Shown piece after piece: positions 1 to 7,821 of a stretch of DNA of 64,000 bases. A program made the translations under genes and the position numbers. The stretch is from NCBI GenBank assembly GCA_002361615.1, contig DETK01000017.1:1-64000 (forward strand). Reading direction: 5' to 3'. Within the stretch, counting starts at the first letter, position 1; every line of letters begins with the position of its first letter. Below the pieces are notes generated by a model. That model was given only the letters and a program-made list of their open reading frames with translations. It was not told where the DNA came from and did not search any database. This stretch comes from Bacteroidales bacterium UBA3290 (GTDB lineage Bacteria > Bacteroidota > Bacteroidia > Bacteroidales > UBA932).

Positions 1-319
1 GCTCGCGGAAGGCGACGAATGCCGCTGTATGCTTCATTCCGTCCATCCCCTTGAAAGCATATTTCCTGACGATATTCTCATGGGGGACATGGCAGTCATT
101 GCACGTGACAGTCTCCCCACGGCCATGGGAAGAGTGATTCCAAGTGGCATAATAGGGTTGCATGATGTGGCAGTTGACACAGGCCGAAGGATCGTCCCCA
201 ACCAGATAGGTATGGAAACGCATCAAATAAAGGAAAAGGCCGCCGCCGCCGACAAAAATGCCCGCAAGGACCAGCAGGAATATCTTTTGCCAAAGTTTAA
301 GTTTCGAGAATAAGGCCAT
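1..319 (-). CDS. nrfH: Cytochrome c nitrite reductase small subunit NrfH (partial, cut by window edge)
   Basis: NrfH is a membrane-anchored multihaem protein that passes electrons from menaquinol to the periplasmic nitrite reductase NrfA. The visible 106 residues show a membrane anchor at about residues 11-32 and two haem sites, CVNCH at 47-51 and CNDCH at 73-77. The family has four such sites; the others should lie beyond the left edge, so the gene is cut rather than broken. The ATG at 319 lies about 20 bases after a predicted transcription start. nrfA would be expected next on this strand, outside the window. A longer NapC/NirT-type relative cannot be excluded from this fragment. Confidence 0.88.
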   Translation of the reverse strand, partial: MALFSKLKLWQKIFLLVLAGIFVGGGGLFLYLMRFHTYLVGDDPSACVNCHIMQPYYATWNHSSHGRGETVTCNDCHVPHENIVRKYAFKGMDGMKHTAAFVAFRE

Positions 320-347
320 CAAGTGTCGCGCGCAATGTGGTTGCAAG

Positions 348-379
348 CAAAGATAAACAATGTTTTCTACTTAAACAAG
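348..379 (-). promoter_or_regulatory. Promoter of nrfH (Bacteroidetes type)
   Basis: On the minus strand TATCTTTG (348-355) matches the -7 box TAnnTTTG, and CTTG (376-379) sits 20 bases upstream as a near match to the -33 box TTTG. The predicted start at about 341 gives a leader of about 22 bases. Confidence 0.6.
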
Positions 380-584
380 TTAGATGTTGGACCTGCCATC
401 AAGTGGAACACCCTTCATCATTCTGCCGGGTAATTCATGGCACTTCATGACACGACACATTCTTTCCATGTCTTTTGAAGTCGCTTCCCCCCCACACGTC
501 CTGAAAAGCCACGAAAGTTTCACCTAATGTCTTTTAAGTTTCTTATAAATCATTGGTTATCAATGCATTATATGGTATAGTTCG

Positions 585-876
585 AGTCTCGTTTTCCGCT
601 CAAAGCAAAACGCCAGCTTCGGCTGCCGATTTTGTTTTAGGAACACGAGACCCGAACAATAATCGCGAAAGACAGCCTGGGTACAAAAACGGCCTAATTT
701 GTTCCCGATGAGAGGCTGAACACACGAGCGGGAACAATTGCCAGGGTTTTTGTTCCCAACAGACTTGGACGTAGCACGCCGTCAGGCGCTTAACGATTGC
801 GAGCCTGTCCGTGGCCCAGCGTGGGCTTTAGTCTCGTTTTCCGCTCAAAGCAGACGACAGCCTTCAGGCTGTCGTT
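585..876. repeat. Pair of 23-base direct repeats, each followed by a hairpin
   Basis: The same 23 bases occur at 585-607 and 830-852. Each copy is followed by a stem-loop; the second is strong, with GACAGCC, loop TTCA, GGCTGTC and then TTTTG (856-877), which looks like a terminator. The first copy also sits in a longer imperfect hairpin, because GTCTCGT at 586-592 pairs with ACGAGAC near 644-651. This could be a repeated extragenic element or two transcript ends. Function unknown. Confidence 0.45.
699..757. repeat. Three TTGTTCCC boxes, two as an inverted pair
   Basis: TTGTTCCCG at 699-707 is mirrored by CGGGAACAA at 729-737, and TTGTTCCC recurs at 750-757. The spacing suits either a protein-binding site or a long-looped RNA hairpin. 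No neighbouring gene explains it. Confidence 0.4.
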
Positions 877-937
877 TTGCATTGTAGGGGAATGAGGCTC
901 GGACGAAGCGGCCCCAGCCCCCCGAGGGGGCGTTGAT

Positions 938-1127
938 CTTGCCTTGTTTTGCAACCATCGCGCGGCAAATATTTATGTAAAAAACTGATTCTCAACATAT
1001 TGTGTTTACACAAGTCGCTCGGTCCGACGTCCAGGTAGCTTACCGAGCGGACGACTGAGAAGGTATATGTTGATTATCAACGACTTATCGAATAACCTGC
1101 CGCGCGATGGTTGCAAAACAAGGCAAG
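938..1127. repeat. 190-bp element with perfect 30-bp terminal inverted repeats (MITE-like)
   Basis: Positions 938-967 and 1098-1127 are perfect inverted copies of 30 bases. Inside are nested inverted repeats: TCAACATAT (992-1000) with ATATGTTGA (1065-1073), and CGCTCGGT (1016-1023) with ACCGAGCG (1042-1049). The whole unit can therefore fold as a long cruciform or hairpin. It has no reading frame and I see no target duplication. It resembles a miniature inverted-repeat element, but could be an extragenic palindrome that works as RNA. Confidence 0.55.
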
Positions 1128-1156
1128 GCCGTGTTAATTCAATCGCTTCCACAGGT

Positions 1157-1264
1157 GCGACGACAACGTAAGCGATCTCACAGTGTCGTCGCGGCAGTAT
1201 TTTGGCTTAATTCGGCGAAAACTCGGGCACGACGACATCGTAGGGGCACGTACAGTGTCGTCGC
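1157..1264. repeat. Two tandem hairpin units with GACGACA/TGTCGTC arms
   Basis: GCGACGACA (1157-1165) pairs with TGTCGTCGC (1184-1192). About 72 bases on, CGACGACA (1230-1237) pairs with TGTCGTCG (1256-1263). Both loops are 18 bases and the right arms lie in a shared block ACAGTGTCGTCGCGGCAG. There are only two units, so this is not a CRISPR array. It lies just past the end of the minus-strand gene at 1331. Confidence 0.5.
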
Positions 1265-1330
1265 GGCAGAACAACAATACAGGCGGAACATGCACGACGG
1301 CGTTGCGGCAAGGCAATGCGGACTGAATGC

Positions 1331-2149
1331 TCAGAGCGTCAGCAGGACTTCGGGATATGCGATTTCCCGAAGGTATTCGTAGGCTCCTTCCGTGCGGAGA
1401 AGGTCTTCGGGGGCATGGGCGTCGGTGCTGACAATGACGGGGATGTGCAACGGTTTCATTTCCTGGATCAGCCATTTGCCCGGGTAGTAGTCGGCATGGC
1501 GGCCCTTGTAGATGCCGCGGGTGTTGATTTCGCAGATGAGGCCGAGTTCCTTGATGAGATGGATGGTCTCCAGGGCAAGACTGCGGTACCAGGGCTCGTC
1601 TTCCGTGAAATAGCGGCCGCGGGTGTGCATCACGATTTTGTCGGGGTGGCCGACGATATCCGGCCGGTTCCGGACGAGCATCGCATTCTGCTGGTCGAAG
1701 TAGGCGCGGACACCGCGCCGGATGTCCCCGCCGAAGAAACGGAACAGTCCTTCATCGTAACGCTCGTAGCGGGGAGGACCGTCAATGTACCAGAGATCGT
1801 CGAAGCAGGTCGGAGCAGAGCCGGGCACAGTCACCAGATGGACGCTCCCGATGACATAATCCAGGCCGCCCTGCTCCTTCAGCGGCGTGAAGTCTTCATG
1901 CAAGCCGGGAATATAGTCTATCTCCAAGCCGAGGCGGATGTCGATGAGGCCGGCGTATTCCTGCTGCAAGGAACGGATCTCGCGGCAGTAACCCGGATAG
2001 TCCTTTATGGAAAACCGATTCTCAAAGGGCAGCGGGGTGTGGCCGCTGAAGCCCAGGGACGTAAATCCGTGAGCCAGCGCGAATTCGACCATTTCGCGCA
2101 GTGAGGCGTTGCCGTCGCAATACGTACTATGGGTATGATAGTTCGTCAT
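1331..2149 (-). CDS. PHP-domain histidinol-phosphatase
   Basis: A 272-residue protein of the PHP phosphoesterase family, histidinol-phosphatase (HisJ/HisK) type, which removes phosphate from L-histidinol phosphate in histidine synthesis. Metal ligands of the PHP fold are visible in order: HTH at residues 5-7, H37 in GHTPL, E76 in LGLEIDY, H104 in GSVH, H168 in VGHPD, and D243/H245 in STDAH. Length suits a single-domain cytoplasmic enzyme. No other his genes are nearby, so a different phosphoester substrate is possible. A TATCTTTG box ends only 8 bases before the ATG, which predicts a transcript with almost no leader. Confidence 0.85.
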   Translation of the reverse strand: MTNYHTHSTYCDGNASLREMVEFALAHGFTSLGFSGHTPLPFENRFSIKDYPGYCREIRSLQQEYAGLIDIRLGLEIDYIPGLHEDFTPLKEQGGLDYVIGSVHLVTVPGSAPTCFDDLWYIDGPPRYERYDEGLFRFFGGDIRRGVRAYFDQQNAMLVRNRPDIVGHPDKIVMHTRGRYFTEDEPWYRSLALETIHLIKELGLICEINTRGIYKGRHADYYPGKWLIQEMKPLHIPVIVSTDAHAPEDLLRTEGAYEYLREIAYPEVLLTL

Positions 2150-2157
2150 TTCGGGCG

Positions 2158-2165
2158 CAAAGATA
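2158..2165 (-). promoter_or_regulatory. -7 box for the PHP phosphatase gene
   Basis: TATCTTTG on the minus strand fits TAnnTTTG. No clear TTTG lies 19-20 bases upstream. The expected start falls 1-2 bases from the ATG at 2149, so the mRNA may be leaderless. Confidence 0.45.
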
Positions 2166-2303
2166 GCTTTTTCCGAACAATCTTTCGTGGGAAGTCTGAT
2201 ATAGCCCGCCGTTTGCAGGTAACCCGGAAAAGAGATCTGGATTTTCCGTCCGGGTTCTTACGTTTTTTTCTTATATTTGAAATCGTTTAAAAACCTCTAA
2301 ACC

Positions 2304-2561
2304 ATGAACATCATTCTTACGCTGCTCTTCGGAGCCATCGCCGGCTGGCTGGCTGGTTTCTTTGTGGTCAAGGACAAAGGCGGCCTCATCTGGAACATCA
2401 TCATCGGCCTGCTGGGCGGCCTTGTCGGCGGCTGGCTGCTGGGTCTGATCGGTGCGGGCGGATCTTTCTGGTCGCAGTGGTATGGTCAGATTCTCAGCGC
2501 CCTGATCGGTGCCGTGGTCCTCATCTGGGTCTGGAACATGATCCGGAAACTGTTCAAGTAG
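2304..2561 (+). CDS. GlsB/YeaQ/YmgE-family small membrane protein
   Basis: An 85-residue, very hydrophobic, glycine-rich protein of the transglycosylase-associated (GlsB/YeaQ/YmgE) family, linked in other bacteria to general stress; its molecular role is not settled. Three membrane segments are visible at about residues 2-22, 28-50 and 60-81, with GWLAGF and GLLGGLVGGWLLG as typical glycine motifs. A TATATTTG box at 2272-2279 gives a leader of about 18 bases. An 8-base inverted repeat (2221-2228 / 2249-2256) lies between this gene and the divergent phosphatase gene and might be an operator. The next gene is convergent. Confidence 0.85.
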   Translation: MNIILTLLFGAIAGWLAGFFVVKDKGGLIWNIIIGLLGGLVGGWLLGLIGAGGSFWSQWYGQILSALIGAVVLIWVWNMIRKLFK

Positions 2562-2606
2562 AAAGAACAGGTTTCCGGCTCCGCTGTTTTCCCCGGCTCG
2601 CAGCGC

Positions 2607-3449
2607 TCAGAACGTAAAGTTGAAGCGGTAGAGTTTGGGGGAATCTTCGTCGCTGCCGATCCAGACACAGTTTCTGGACCGGTCGACGCAGATTGACTCC
2701 GCGTTTTCGATCTGCGGGATGTCGTAGCTGGTTACCAGGTCGAAATCGTCGGTCGAGAAGACGAAGATTCTGCAGGCGTCGGAGTCGGTGACCCACAACC
2801 ATTTCTTGGCCGCGTCGTAATAGAGGCCGGCGACTTCTTCTATCTGCGGGGCTTCGTCCAGGAGGCTCACGCGTGAAACGATTTCTCCGTCCAGCGTACA
2901 GGTCCAGACCAGGGCGTCTTCCTGACTGCCGACAAACAGAAGGCTGTCGCCGTAGAAGGCGATGCCTTCCAGTCCATTGTTGTCAAAGTCCCGCTGGAGC
3001 GCTTCCTGGATGTGAAACAAGGTGTCGACTATTCGGTAATCGGGCGCGGCGACGCGGCAGACCATCTGATCGCCTTCCACGGCGATGTACAAATCGCCGG
3101 TGGCGGGGTTGATGGTGATGCCTTCCGCGTCGAGGTCGAACGACAGGACGGGCGTGACTGCGCCGGAAAACGACACTTTGTTGAGGGTGCCTTCATCGCC
3201 GACGGCCCAGAATGCCGTCGTATCCTTGTTCATACACAGGCCGGAGAGTTCCTCCACCTTTACGGAGAATACCTGACAGCTGCCCATTTCGGGCAGTTTT
3301 TGGTTCTTATGGCCAGGCTGCCGGCCGGTTTTCTCGTTTTTCTCCTGCTTGACCGGCTTGCTGATGCCGACGTGGGCAAGCGGGTCTTCGCAGCCGCAGC
3401 CGCCCAGGAGCAAGAGCAGCAGCAGCGCCGGGGCAATCCATCTTTTCAT
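2607..3449 (-). CDS. SdiA-regulated/YjiK-like beta-propeller lipoprotein
   Basis: A 280-residue exported lipoprotein with a signal peptide of about 17 residues ending in the lipobox LLGGC. After a charged linker (residues 30-55) comes a beta-propeller-like domain of the SdiA-regulated (YjiK) family, with repeated WAVGDEG, GLEGIAF, EEVAGLYY and ENAESICVD segments that resemble phytase-like propellers. The substrate is not known. It probably sits in the outer membrane or facing the periplasm. It ends convergently with the GlsB gene and starts 13 bases after the transporter gene's end on the same strand, so the two could be cotranscribed. Confidence 0.75.
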   Translation of the reverse strand: MKRWIAPALLLLLLLGGCGCEDPLAHVGISKPVKQEKNEKTGRQPGHKNQKLPEMGSCQVFSVKVEELSGLCMNKDTTAFWAVGDEGTLNKVSFSGAVTPVLSFDLDAEGITINPATGDLYIAVEGDQMVCRVAAPDYRIVDTLFHIQEALQRDFDNNGLEGIAFYGDSLLFVGSQEDALVWTCTLDGEIVSRVSLLDEAPQIEEVAGLYYDAAKKWLWVTDSDACRIFVFSTDDFDLVTSYDIPQIENAESICVDRSRNCVWIGSDEDSPKLYRFNFTF

Positions 3450-3462
3450 GACCGGGACAGAC

Positions 3463-4329
3463 TTATTCCCGACTGAAGATCAGTACGCAGCTGATGGCGG
3501 CCACGATACCGATGATCTGCGGGACCGTAGGTACGGCAGCGTAGAGGATAAGGGAGATGACGCACATGATGACCGGGGCGCAGGCATCGGCGAGCGGGGC
3601 CACGATCATGGCCTTGCCGTAGCGGTTGGCATACACCAGGGTAAAGGCGCCGATGGCATTCAGGATCTGGACGAAGAACACCTTGGTCAGTTCTCCCCAG
3701 CCTTGCGAGGTGATGCCGGAGCCATCGCCCATCAGCAGGGCCACGGGAATGAGCAGCACGGCCGCGATGGCCATATACACGAATACGCTCTCCGCATCGG
3801 GCGTGGAGTTGTTGGCCAGCTTCATCACGAAAGCCTGGATACCCCAGCAGATGAAGACGACCGAAGCATATACGATCCAGATCCAGCTCTTTACGGCGCC
3901 GTCCGTATTGTCAGGCAGCGCGAAACACACGAGCGCCACGAAGGCCAGGACGATGCCCAGGATGCCCAGTTTGGAGACCCGTTCCTTCAGGAAAAGGAGC
4001 GACAGCAGCACCGTTACGATCGGCGCTACCGAAATCATCGGCATGACCAGGTAGGCCGGTGCGTAGTCCAGGGCCAGGAACAGCACCAGCTGACCGCCGG
4101 CACCCAGCAGCCCCACGGCCATGCTCAGAAGGGCGGGCTTGGAGCGGACGTCCAGTTTGAATTTGATGTTGATCAGAGCCGCGATGGCGCAGGGGATCAT
4201 GCTCAGGGCCCATACGACATAAACCAGGTTCTTGGGAAGGGAGGTCTGGTCGGAGAAGGCACCCCATACGCCCCAGGTGATCATGGTCACCAGTGCGTAG
4301 AGCAGCCAGTTGTGTTTCTTTTCTGCCAT
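3463..4329 (-). CDS. EamA/DMT-family transporter
   Basis: A 288-residue integral membrane protein with about ten hydrophobic segments in two EamA-type halves (drug/metabolite transporter superfamily). I place the start at the ATG at 4329 (MAEKKHNW). A TTG three codons earlier is also in frame but is unlikely. It begins 12 bases after the DeoR regulator gene on the same strand, so the two form an operon that diverges from the amino-sugar genes. This suggests export or import of a sugar or pathway metabolite, perhaps the freed sugar. The substrate is inference. Confidence 0.8.
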   Translation of the reverse strand: MAEKKHNWLLYALVTMITWGVWGAFSDQTSLPKNLVYVVWALSMIPCAIAALINIKFKLDVRSKPALLSMAVGLLGAGGQLVLFLALDYAPAYLVMPMISVAPIVTVLLSLLFLKERVSKLGILGIVLAFVALVCFALPDNTDGAVKSWIWIVYASVVFICWGIQAFVMKLANNSTPDAESVFVYMAIAAVLLIPVALLMGDGSGITSQGWGELTKVFFVQILNAIGAFTLVYANRYGKAMIVAPLADACAPVIMCVISLILYAAVPTVPQIIGIVAAISCVLIFSRE

Positions 4330-4341
4330 GGTTTTCAATGA

Positions 4342-5133
4342 TTAGGCGTCGGTGTCGACGATATGCAGGGTGATGTGTGATTTTTCGATGTAGTCTTTGA
4401 GTTCGGGGGAGATGTGGCTGTCGGTCACGATGGTCGTGATCTTGTCGAGGTCGGCGATGTGGGCGAAGGTCCGGCGGCCGAACTTGCTGGAGTCGAAGAC
4501 GGCGATCACTTCCCTTGCGGCGCCGATCATGGCCTGGTTGAGGCTGGCTTCTTCCAGGCTGGGCGTGGAGAGTCCATCCTTGATGCTGATACTGTCGACG
4601 CCCAGGAACAGCTTGTCGCAGAAAATGTTCTTGAGCGCGTATTCCGAGATCATGCCGACCGTCGAATGCGATACGGCGCGCATCGCTCCGCCTAGCACAA
4701 TGACGTTGAAACGCCCGTAATTGTTGATCGTGATGGCGATGTCGAGTGCATTTGTGATGACGGTCAGGTCTTTGAACGCGTCCAGGTTCTTGGCGATCTC
4801 CATGGTCGTGGTGCCGGAATCGAGGATGATCCGGTCGCCGTCGTGGATCATGGCTGCGGCAAATTTACCGATGAGCTGTTTTTCGTGAGTATGGAGACGC
4901 TGCTTGCTGCTGATCGACATGTCGTCGAAATCGCCTGCCTGATGGAGGGCGATGGCGCCGCCTTTCACCCGGACCAGCAGTTTCCGCTCTTCCAGTACGG
5001 CCAGGTCTTTCCGGATGGATACCTCAGAGACGTCGAAGGTCTCCACCAGCTTTTCCACGAAGACACGTCCCTCGGTGTGGAGCATGTTCAGGATCTTGCT
5101 TCTTCTTTCTTCTATGGAATATTTTCTTTTCAT
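4342..5133 (-). CDS. DeoR-family transcriptional regulator
   Basis: A 263-residue repressor of the DeoR/AgaR type. The N-terminal winged helix (about residues 6-58) carries the ERRSKIL and SIRKDLAVLE segments typical of the family. The C-terminal sugar-phosphate sensor domain shows DSGTTTMEIAKNL and the VIVLGG core. The start is the ATG at 5133; the TTG seven codons upstream would be poor. It diverges from agaS, and a palindrome with AATAAGCG arms lies between, so it likely controls the amino-sugar locus in response to a sugar phosphate such as tagatose-6-P or GalN-6-P (inferred). Locus control by DeoR rather than a hybrid two-component or anti-sigma system is notable for a SusC/SusD locus. 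Confidence 0.88.
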   Translation of the reverse strand: MKRKYSIEERRSKILNMLHTEGRVFVEKLVETFDVSEVSIRKDLAVLEERKLLVRVKGGAIALHQAGDFDDMSISSKQRLHTHEKQLIGKFAAAMIHDGDRIILDSGTTTMEIAKNLDAFKDLTVITNALDIAITINNYGRFNVIVLGGAMRAVSHSTVGMISEYALKNIFCDKLFLGVDSISIKDGLSTPSLEEASLNQAMIGAAREVIAVFDSSKFGRRTFAHIADLDKITTIVTDSHISPELKDYIEKSHITLHIVDTDA

Positions 5134-5243
5134 CGTGCGGGCGTTAGGGCTCAAAACCGAAAGTTAAGGTTTCGTTTTGAAATAATAGATAATGTTTTGT
5201 AAATTTTTCTGCAAGATAATAAAAAATAGTTTCAAAACAAAAC

Positions 5244-5274
5244 CGCTTATTACGAAATTTTCAAAAAATAAGCG
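5244..5274. promoter_or_regulatory. Candidate operator for the DeoR regulator
   Basis: CGCTTATT (5244-5251) and AATAAGCG (5267-5274) form a perfect 8-bp inverted repeat with a 15-base spacer, in the AT-rich gap between the regulator and agaS. AAAAAATAAG recurs at about 5314-5323 and a TTCTTATT half-site lies at 5358-5365, partly inside the agaS promoter. Confidence 0.5.
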
Positions 5275-5340
5275 AAATCTTTCGCCACGCTCCGAAACCA
5301 TGATGCAAACTTACAAAAAATAAGAAAAATTCAGAAATTA

Positions 5341-5372
5341 TTTGTCGAAAAATAAATTTCTTATTAGTTTTG
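5341..5372 (+). promoter_or_regulatory. Promoter of the agaS operon
   Basis: TTTG (5341-5344), a spacer of 20 bases, then TAGTTTTG (5365-5372): a full match to the Bacteroidetes consensus. The start is expected near 5379, giving a leader of about 43 bases before the ATG at 5422. Confidence 0.7.
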
Positions 5373-5421
5373 CACAGGGATATCCCTGAAATTGTCGTAA
5401 AACCAATCGTACTGTTATCAT

Positions 5422-6552
5422 ATGCTTACATTGGACTGTCATACAATTCGCGAAATCGAGCATCAGCCCCGGATGTGGATGGATACATTCCGGATCATCC
5501 GGGAGCGGAAAGCCGATATCGAGCGCTTCCTCGCCGACAACCAGATCACCAAGCAGACCCGTACCGTGCTGACGGGCGCCGGAACTTCGGCCTTCGTGGC
5601 CGATACGGCCGCCTGCCTCTTCATGCAGGACGGCTACGGACAGACCCGCTCGGTCGCCACGACCGACATCGTGTCGGCGCCCTGCTCCTTCCTCAGTCCG
5701 GAAGACAAACTCTTCGTCTCTTTCGCCCGTTCCGGCAACAGCCCGGAGAGCGTGGCGGCCTACCGGATTGCCCGCAAGTTCTGCAAGGATGCGCGACACC
5801 TTATTATTACGTGTAATCCGGACGGCTGCCTGGCCAAGGAAGCCGAACCCGGAAAAGACCTGGTCATCGTCCTCCCCGACGGAACGAACGACCGCAGCCT
5901 GGCCATGACCAGCAGCTTCACCTCGATGCTGATCGCCTGCCTGCTGTGCAAGAACATCCAGACGCTGGATGTCGAAGAGGCCCGGCTCGAGGCTGCGGCT
6001 GCCTTCGCCTCGCATTTCCTGGAAGATGCCGTGACCACGGCGTTGCGTGAGATGACGGCGAAGACCATCTATCGGGCCGTATTCCTCGGCTCCGGCGCGC
6101 TCAAGGGCATTGCCTGCGAGAGCCACCTCAAACTCCAGGAACTGACGGACGGTCAGATCATGTGCTCCTTCGATTCCTTCATGGGGCTCCGGCACGGCCC
6201 CAAGGCCGTTGTGAACGAACGCACGCTGGTCGTCTATCTGCTGAGCGACGATCCGTACACCCGCCGTTATGAACTCGACCTGATCGACCAGGTCGGCAAG
6301 GAAAACCGTCCCGCCGCACAGATCATCGTCTCCCTGACTCCCTCCGGAGTCAAGGAAGACATCGACCTGGAGATTGACGCCCCTGCCTCGAAAGCCCTGC
6401 AGGAGGGTGAGTACAAATATGTGCCCTTCGTCCTGGCCGGCCAGCTGCTGGGCTATTTCTTCTCCCTTTCGAAAGGACTCAATCCCGACAAGCCGTCCGT
6501 GCGCGGCACGATCTCGCGCGTGGTCAACGGCGTTAAGATTTATGAATACTAA
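5422..6552 (+). CDS. agaS: AgaS-like SIS-domain sugar isomerase/deaminase
   Basis: A 376-residue protein with tandem SIS domains, closest in layout to AgaS, which converts galactosamine-6-phosphate to tagatose-6-phosphate with release of ammonia. The first SIS domain shows TGAGTSAFVAD (about residues 50-60) and SFARSGNSPES (about 96-106) for sugar-phosphate binding; SFMGLRHGPKAVV marks the second. It is the first gene of the plus-strand run, with 3 bases to the next gene. GlmS-type isomerases share the fold but carry a glutaminase domain, absent here. The context (GatZ-like, PfkB, GH109) supports the amino-sugar role. Confidence 0.82.
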   Translation: MLTLDCHTIREIEHQPRMWMDTFRIIRERKADIERFLADNQITKQTRTVLTGAGTSAFVADTAACLFMQDGYGQTRSVATTDIVSAPCSFLSPEDKLFVSFARSGNSPESVAAYRIARKFCKDARHLIITCNPDGCLAKEAEPGKDLVIVLPDGTNDRSLAMTSSFTSMLIACLLCKNIQTLDVEEARLEAAAAFASHFLEDAVTTALREMTAKTIYRAVFLGSGALKGIACESHLKLQELTDGQIMCSFDSFMGLRHGPKAVVNERTLVVYLLSDDPYTRRYELDLIDQVGKENRPAAQIIVSLTPSGVKEDIDLEIDAPASKALQEGEYKYVPFVLAGQLLGYFFSLSKGLNPDKPSVRGTISRVVNGVKIYEY

Positions 6553-6555
6553 AGC

Positions 6556-7821
6556 ATGAAAACGATTATGAGTAAGATAACGCACATAGATGAAACTCCC
6601 AAATTGAGAAGACTGCTGGACCGGGTAGGGGAACTGACGGCACAGGGTCACAAGCCCATGACGCTGCTCGCGGTCTGCCCCAACTCTCCAGCAGTCATCA
6701 AGGCGGCCTTCCGGGCCGCGAAGCGCAACAATGCGCCGATCCTGTTTGCCGCCACCCTCAACCAGGTGGACTGCGACGGTGGATACACCGGCATGACGCA
6801 GGAAGATTTCGTCCGTGTGATGAAAGTGGAAGCTGCCCGCAACCATTTCACCGGCCCCTTCCTGGCCTGCATCGACCATGGCGGCCCCTGGCTCAAGGAT
6901 ATCCAGACCCTCGAGATGTGGCCCTATGAGAAGGCGATGGAAGGCGTCAAGCGTTCCTATGAAGCCGCTCTGCTGGCCGGTTACGAACTCATCCACGTCG
7001 ATCCGACCGTGGACCGCTTCCTCCCCAAGGGCAAGATCATCGACATCGAGGTGGTCGCCGCCCGTACGATCGAACTGATCACCCATATCGAGAATTTCCG
7101 CAAGGAACGCGGAATGGCTCCGATCGCCTATGAGGTCGGAACGGAGGAAGTGCATGGCGGTCTGGCTGACATGTCGGTTTTCAACAAGTTCCTCGGCCTG
7201 CTCAAAGAAGGCCTTGCGAAGAACGGTTGCGCCGATGCCTGGCCTTGCTTCGTGGTCGGAAAAGTGGGTACGGACCTCCACACGACCTTCTTCGATCCCG
7301 CCGTGGCGAAGCAGCTGACTTCGACAGTCGCCCGCTACGGCAGTTTCATCAAGGGTCATTATACCGACGACGTGGAGAATCCGGAAGAATACCCGCTCAG
7401 CGGAATGGGTGCCGCCAATGTCGGCCCCGAATTCACCGTTGCCGAATACAACGCTTTGGAAGAACTCGAAGCCGTTGAGGACCAGCTTTATGCGGAAGGA
7501 CGCGTGCCGATGCATTCCCATATGACGGCCATTCTCAAGCGGCTGGTCGTGGATTCCGGCCGTTGGAAGAAGTGGGTGCACGGCAACGAGTCGCCCGACG
7601 ACTTCGCTTCCATCACGCCGGACCGGCAGCGCTGGCTCATCCAGACCGGTGCCCGGTACATCTGGCAGAAACCGGAAGCCGTGGCTGCCCGTCGGATGCT
7701 CTATGACAATCTGGCCTTGAACGGAATCGATGCAGAGAGCATCGTCCTTTCCACGATCGAGCGGGCCATCGACAAATATTACGTAGCCTTCAACCTGGTT
7801 AATCTCAACGCGCTGCTATAA
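6556..7821 (+). CDS. GatZ/KbaZ-like protein (tagatose-bisphosphate aldolase subunit family)
   Basis: A 421-residue member of the GatZ/KbaZ family. In enteric bacteria these are non-catalytic partners that stabilise the class II tagatose-1,6-bisphosphate aldolase GatY/KbaY. Family features visible are the N-terminal VCPNSPAVIKAA, the FLACIDHGGPW segment and EVGTEEVHGG. No GatY/KbaY gene is present in the window. Stand-alone members of this family have been linked to ketohexose-6-phosphate 4-epimerisation, which would turn tagatose-6-P into fructose-6-P; that is an inference here. Starts at the ATG at 6556 (or 6568). The stop overlaps the start of the kinase gene (TAATG), so coupled translation is likely. 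Confidence 0.8.
   Translation: MKTIMSKITHIDETPKLRRLLDRVGELTAQGHKPMTLLAVCPNSPAVIKAAFRAAKRNNAPILFAATLNQVDCDGGYTGMTQEDFVRVMKVEAARNHFTGPFLACIDHGGPWLKDIQTLEMWPYEKAMEGVKRSYEAALLAGYELIHVDPTVDRFLPKGKIIDIEVVAARTIELITHIENFRKERGMAPIAYEVGTEEVHGGLADMSVFNKFLGLLKEGLAKNGCADAWPCFVVGKVGTDLHTTFFDPAVAKQLTSTVARYGSFIKGHYTDDVENPEEYPLSGMGAANVGPEFTVAEYNALEELEAVEDQLYAEGRVPMHSHMTAILKRLVVDSGRWKKWVHGNESPDDFASITPDRQRWLIQTGARYIWQKPEAVAARRMLYDNLALNGIDAESIVLSTIERAIDKYYVAFNLVNLNALL

Larger units (their letters stand above)
320..1330. other. Non-coding stretch rich in repeats
   Basis: About 1 kb between nrfH and the next gene with no credible reading frame on either strand. It holds the nrfH promoter, a duplicated 23-base sequence with attached hairpins (585-876), three TTGTTCCC boxes (699-757), a 190-bp element with long terminal inverted repeats (938-1127) and two tandem hairpin units (1157-1264). 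I did not recognise a tmRNA, RNase P RNA or other known RNA gene here. Confidence 0.6.

Noticed and set aside
1157..1264. Possible CRISPR array
   Set aside because: Only two units, the repeats themselves are hairpins with unequal spacers, and no cas genes lie nearby.
1107..1382. Small open frames within the repeat-rich non-coding stretch
   Set aside because: They run across the inverted-repeat element and hairpin units, have repeat-driven sequence and no start context or homology.
5338..7581. A 747-codon open frame on the minus strand opposite agaS and the GatZ-like gene
   Set aside because: It is the shadow of GC-rich codons on the other strand; the plus-strand proteins are well recognised and the antisense product has no motif or start context. 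The same holds for long antisense frames at 8960-10777, 11330-13504, 24184-25977, 28659-30758 and 55484-57982.
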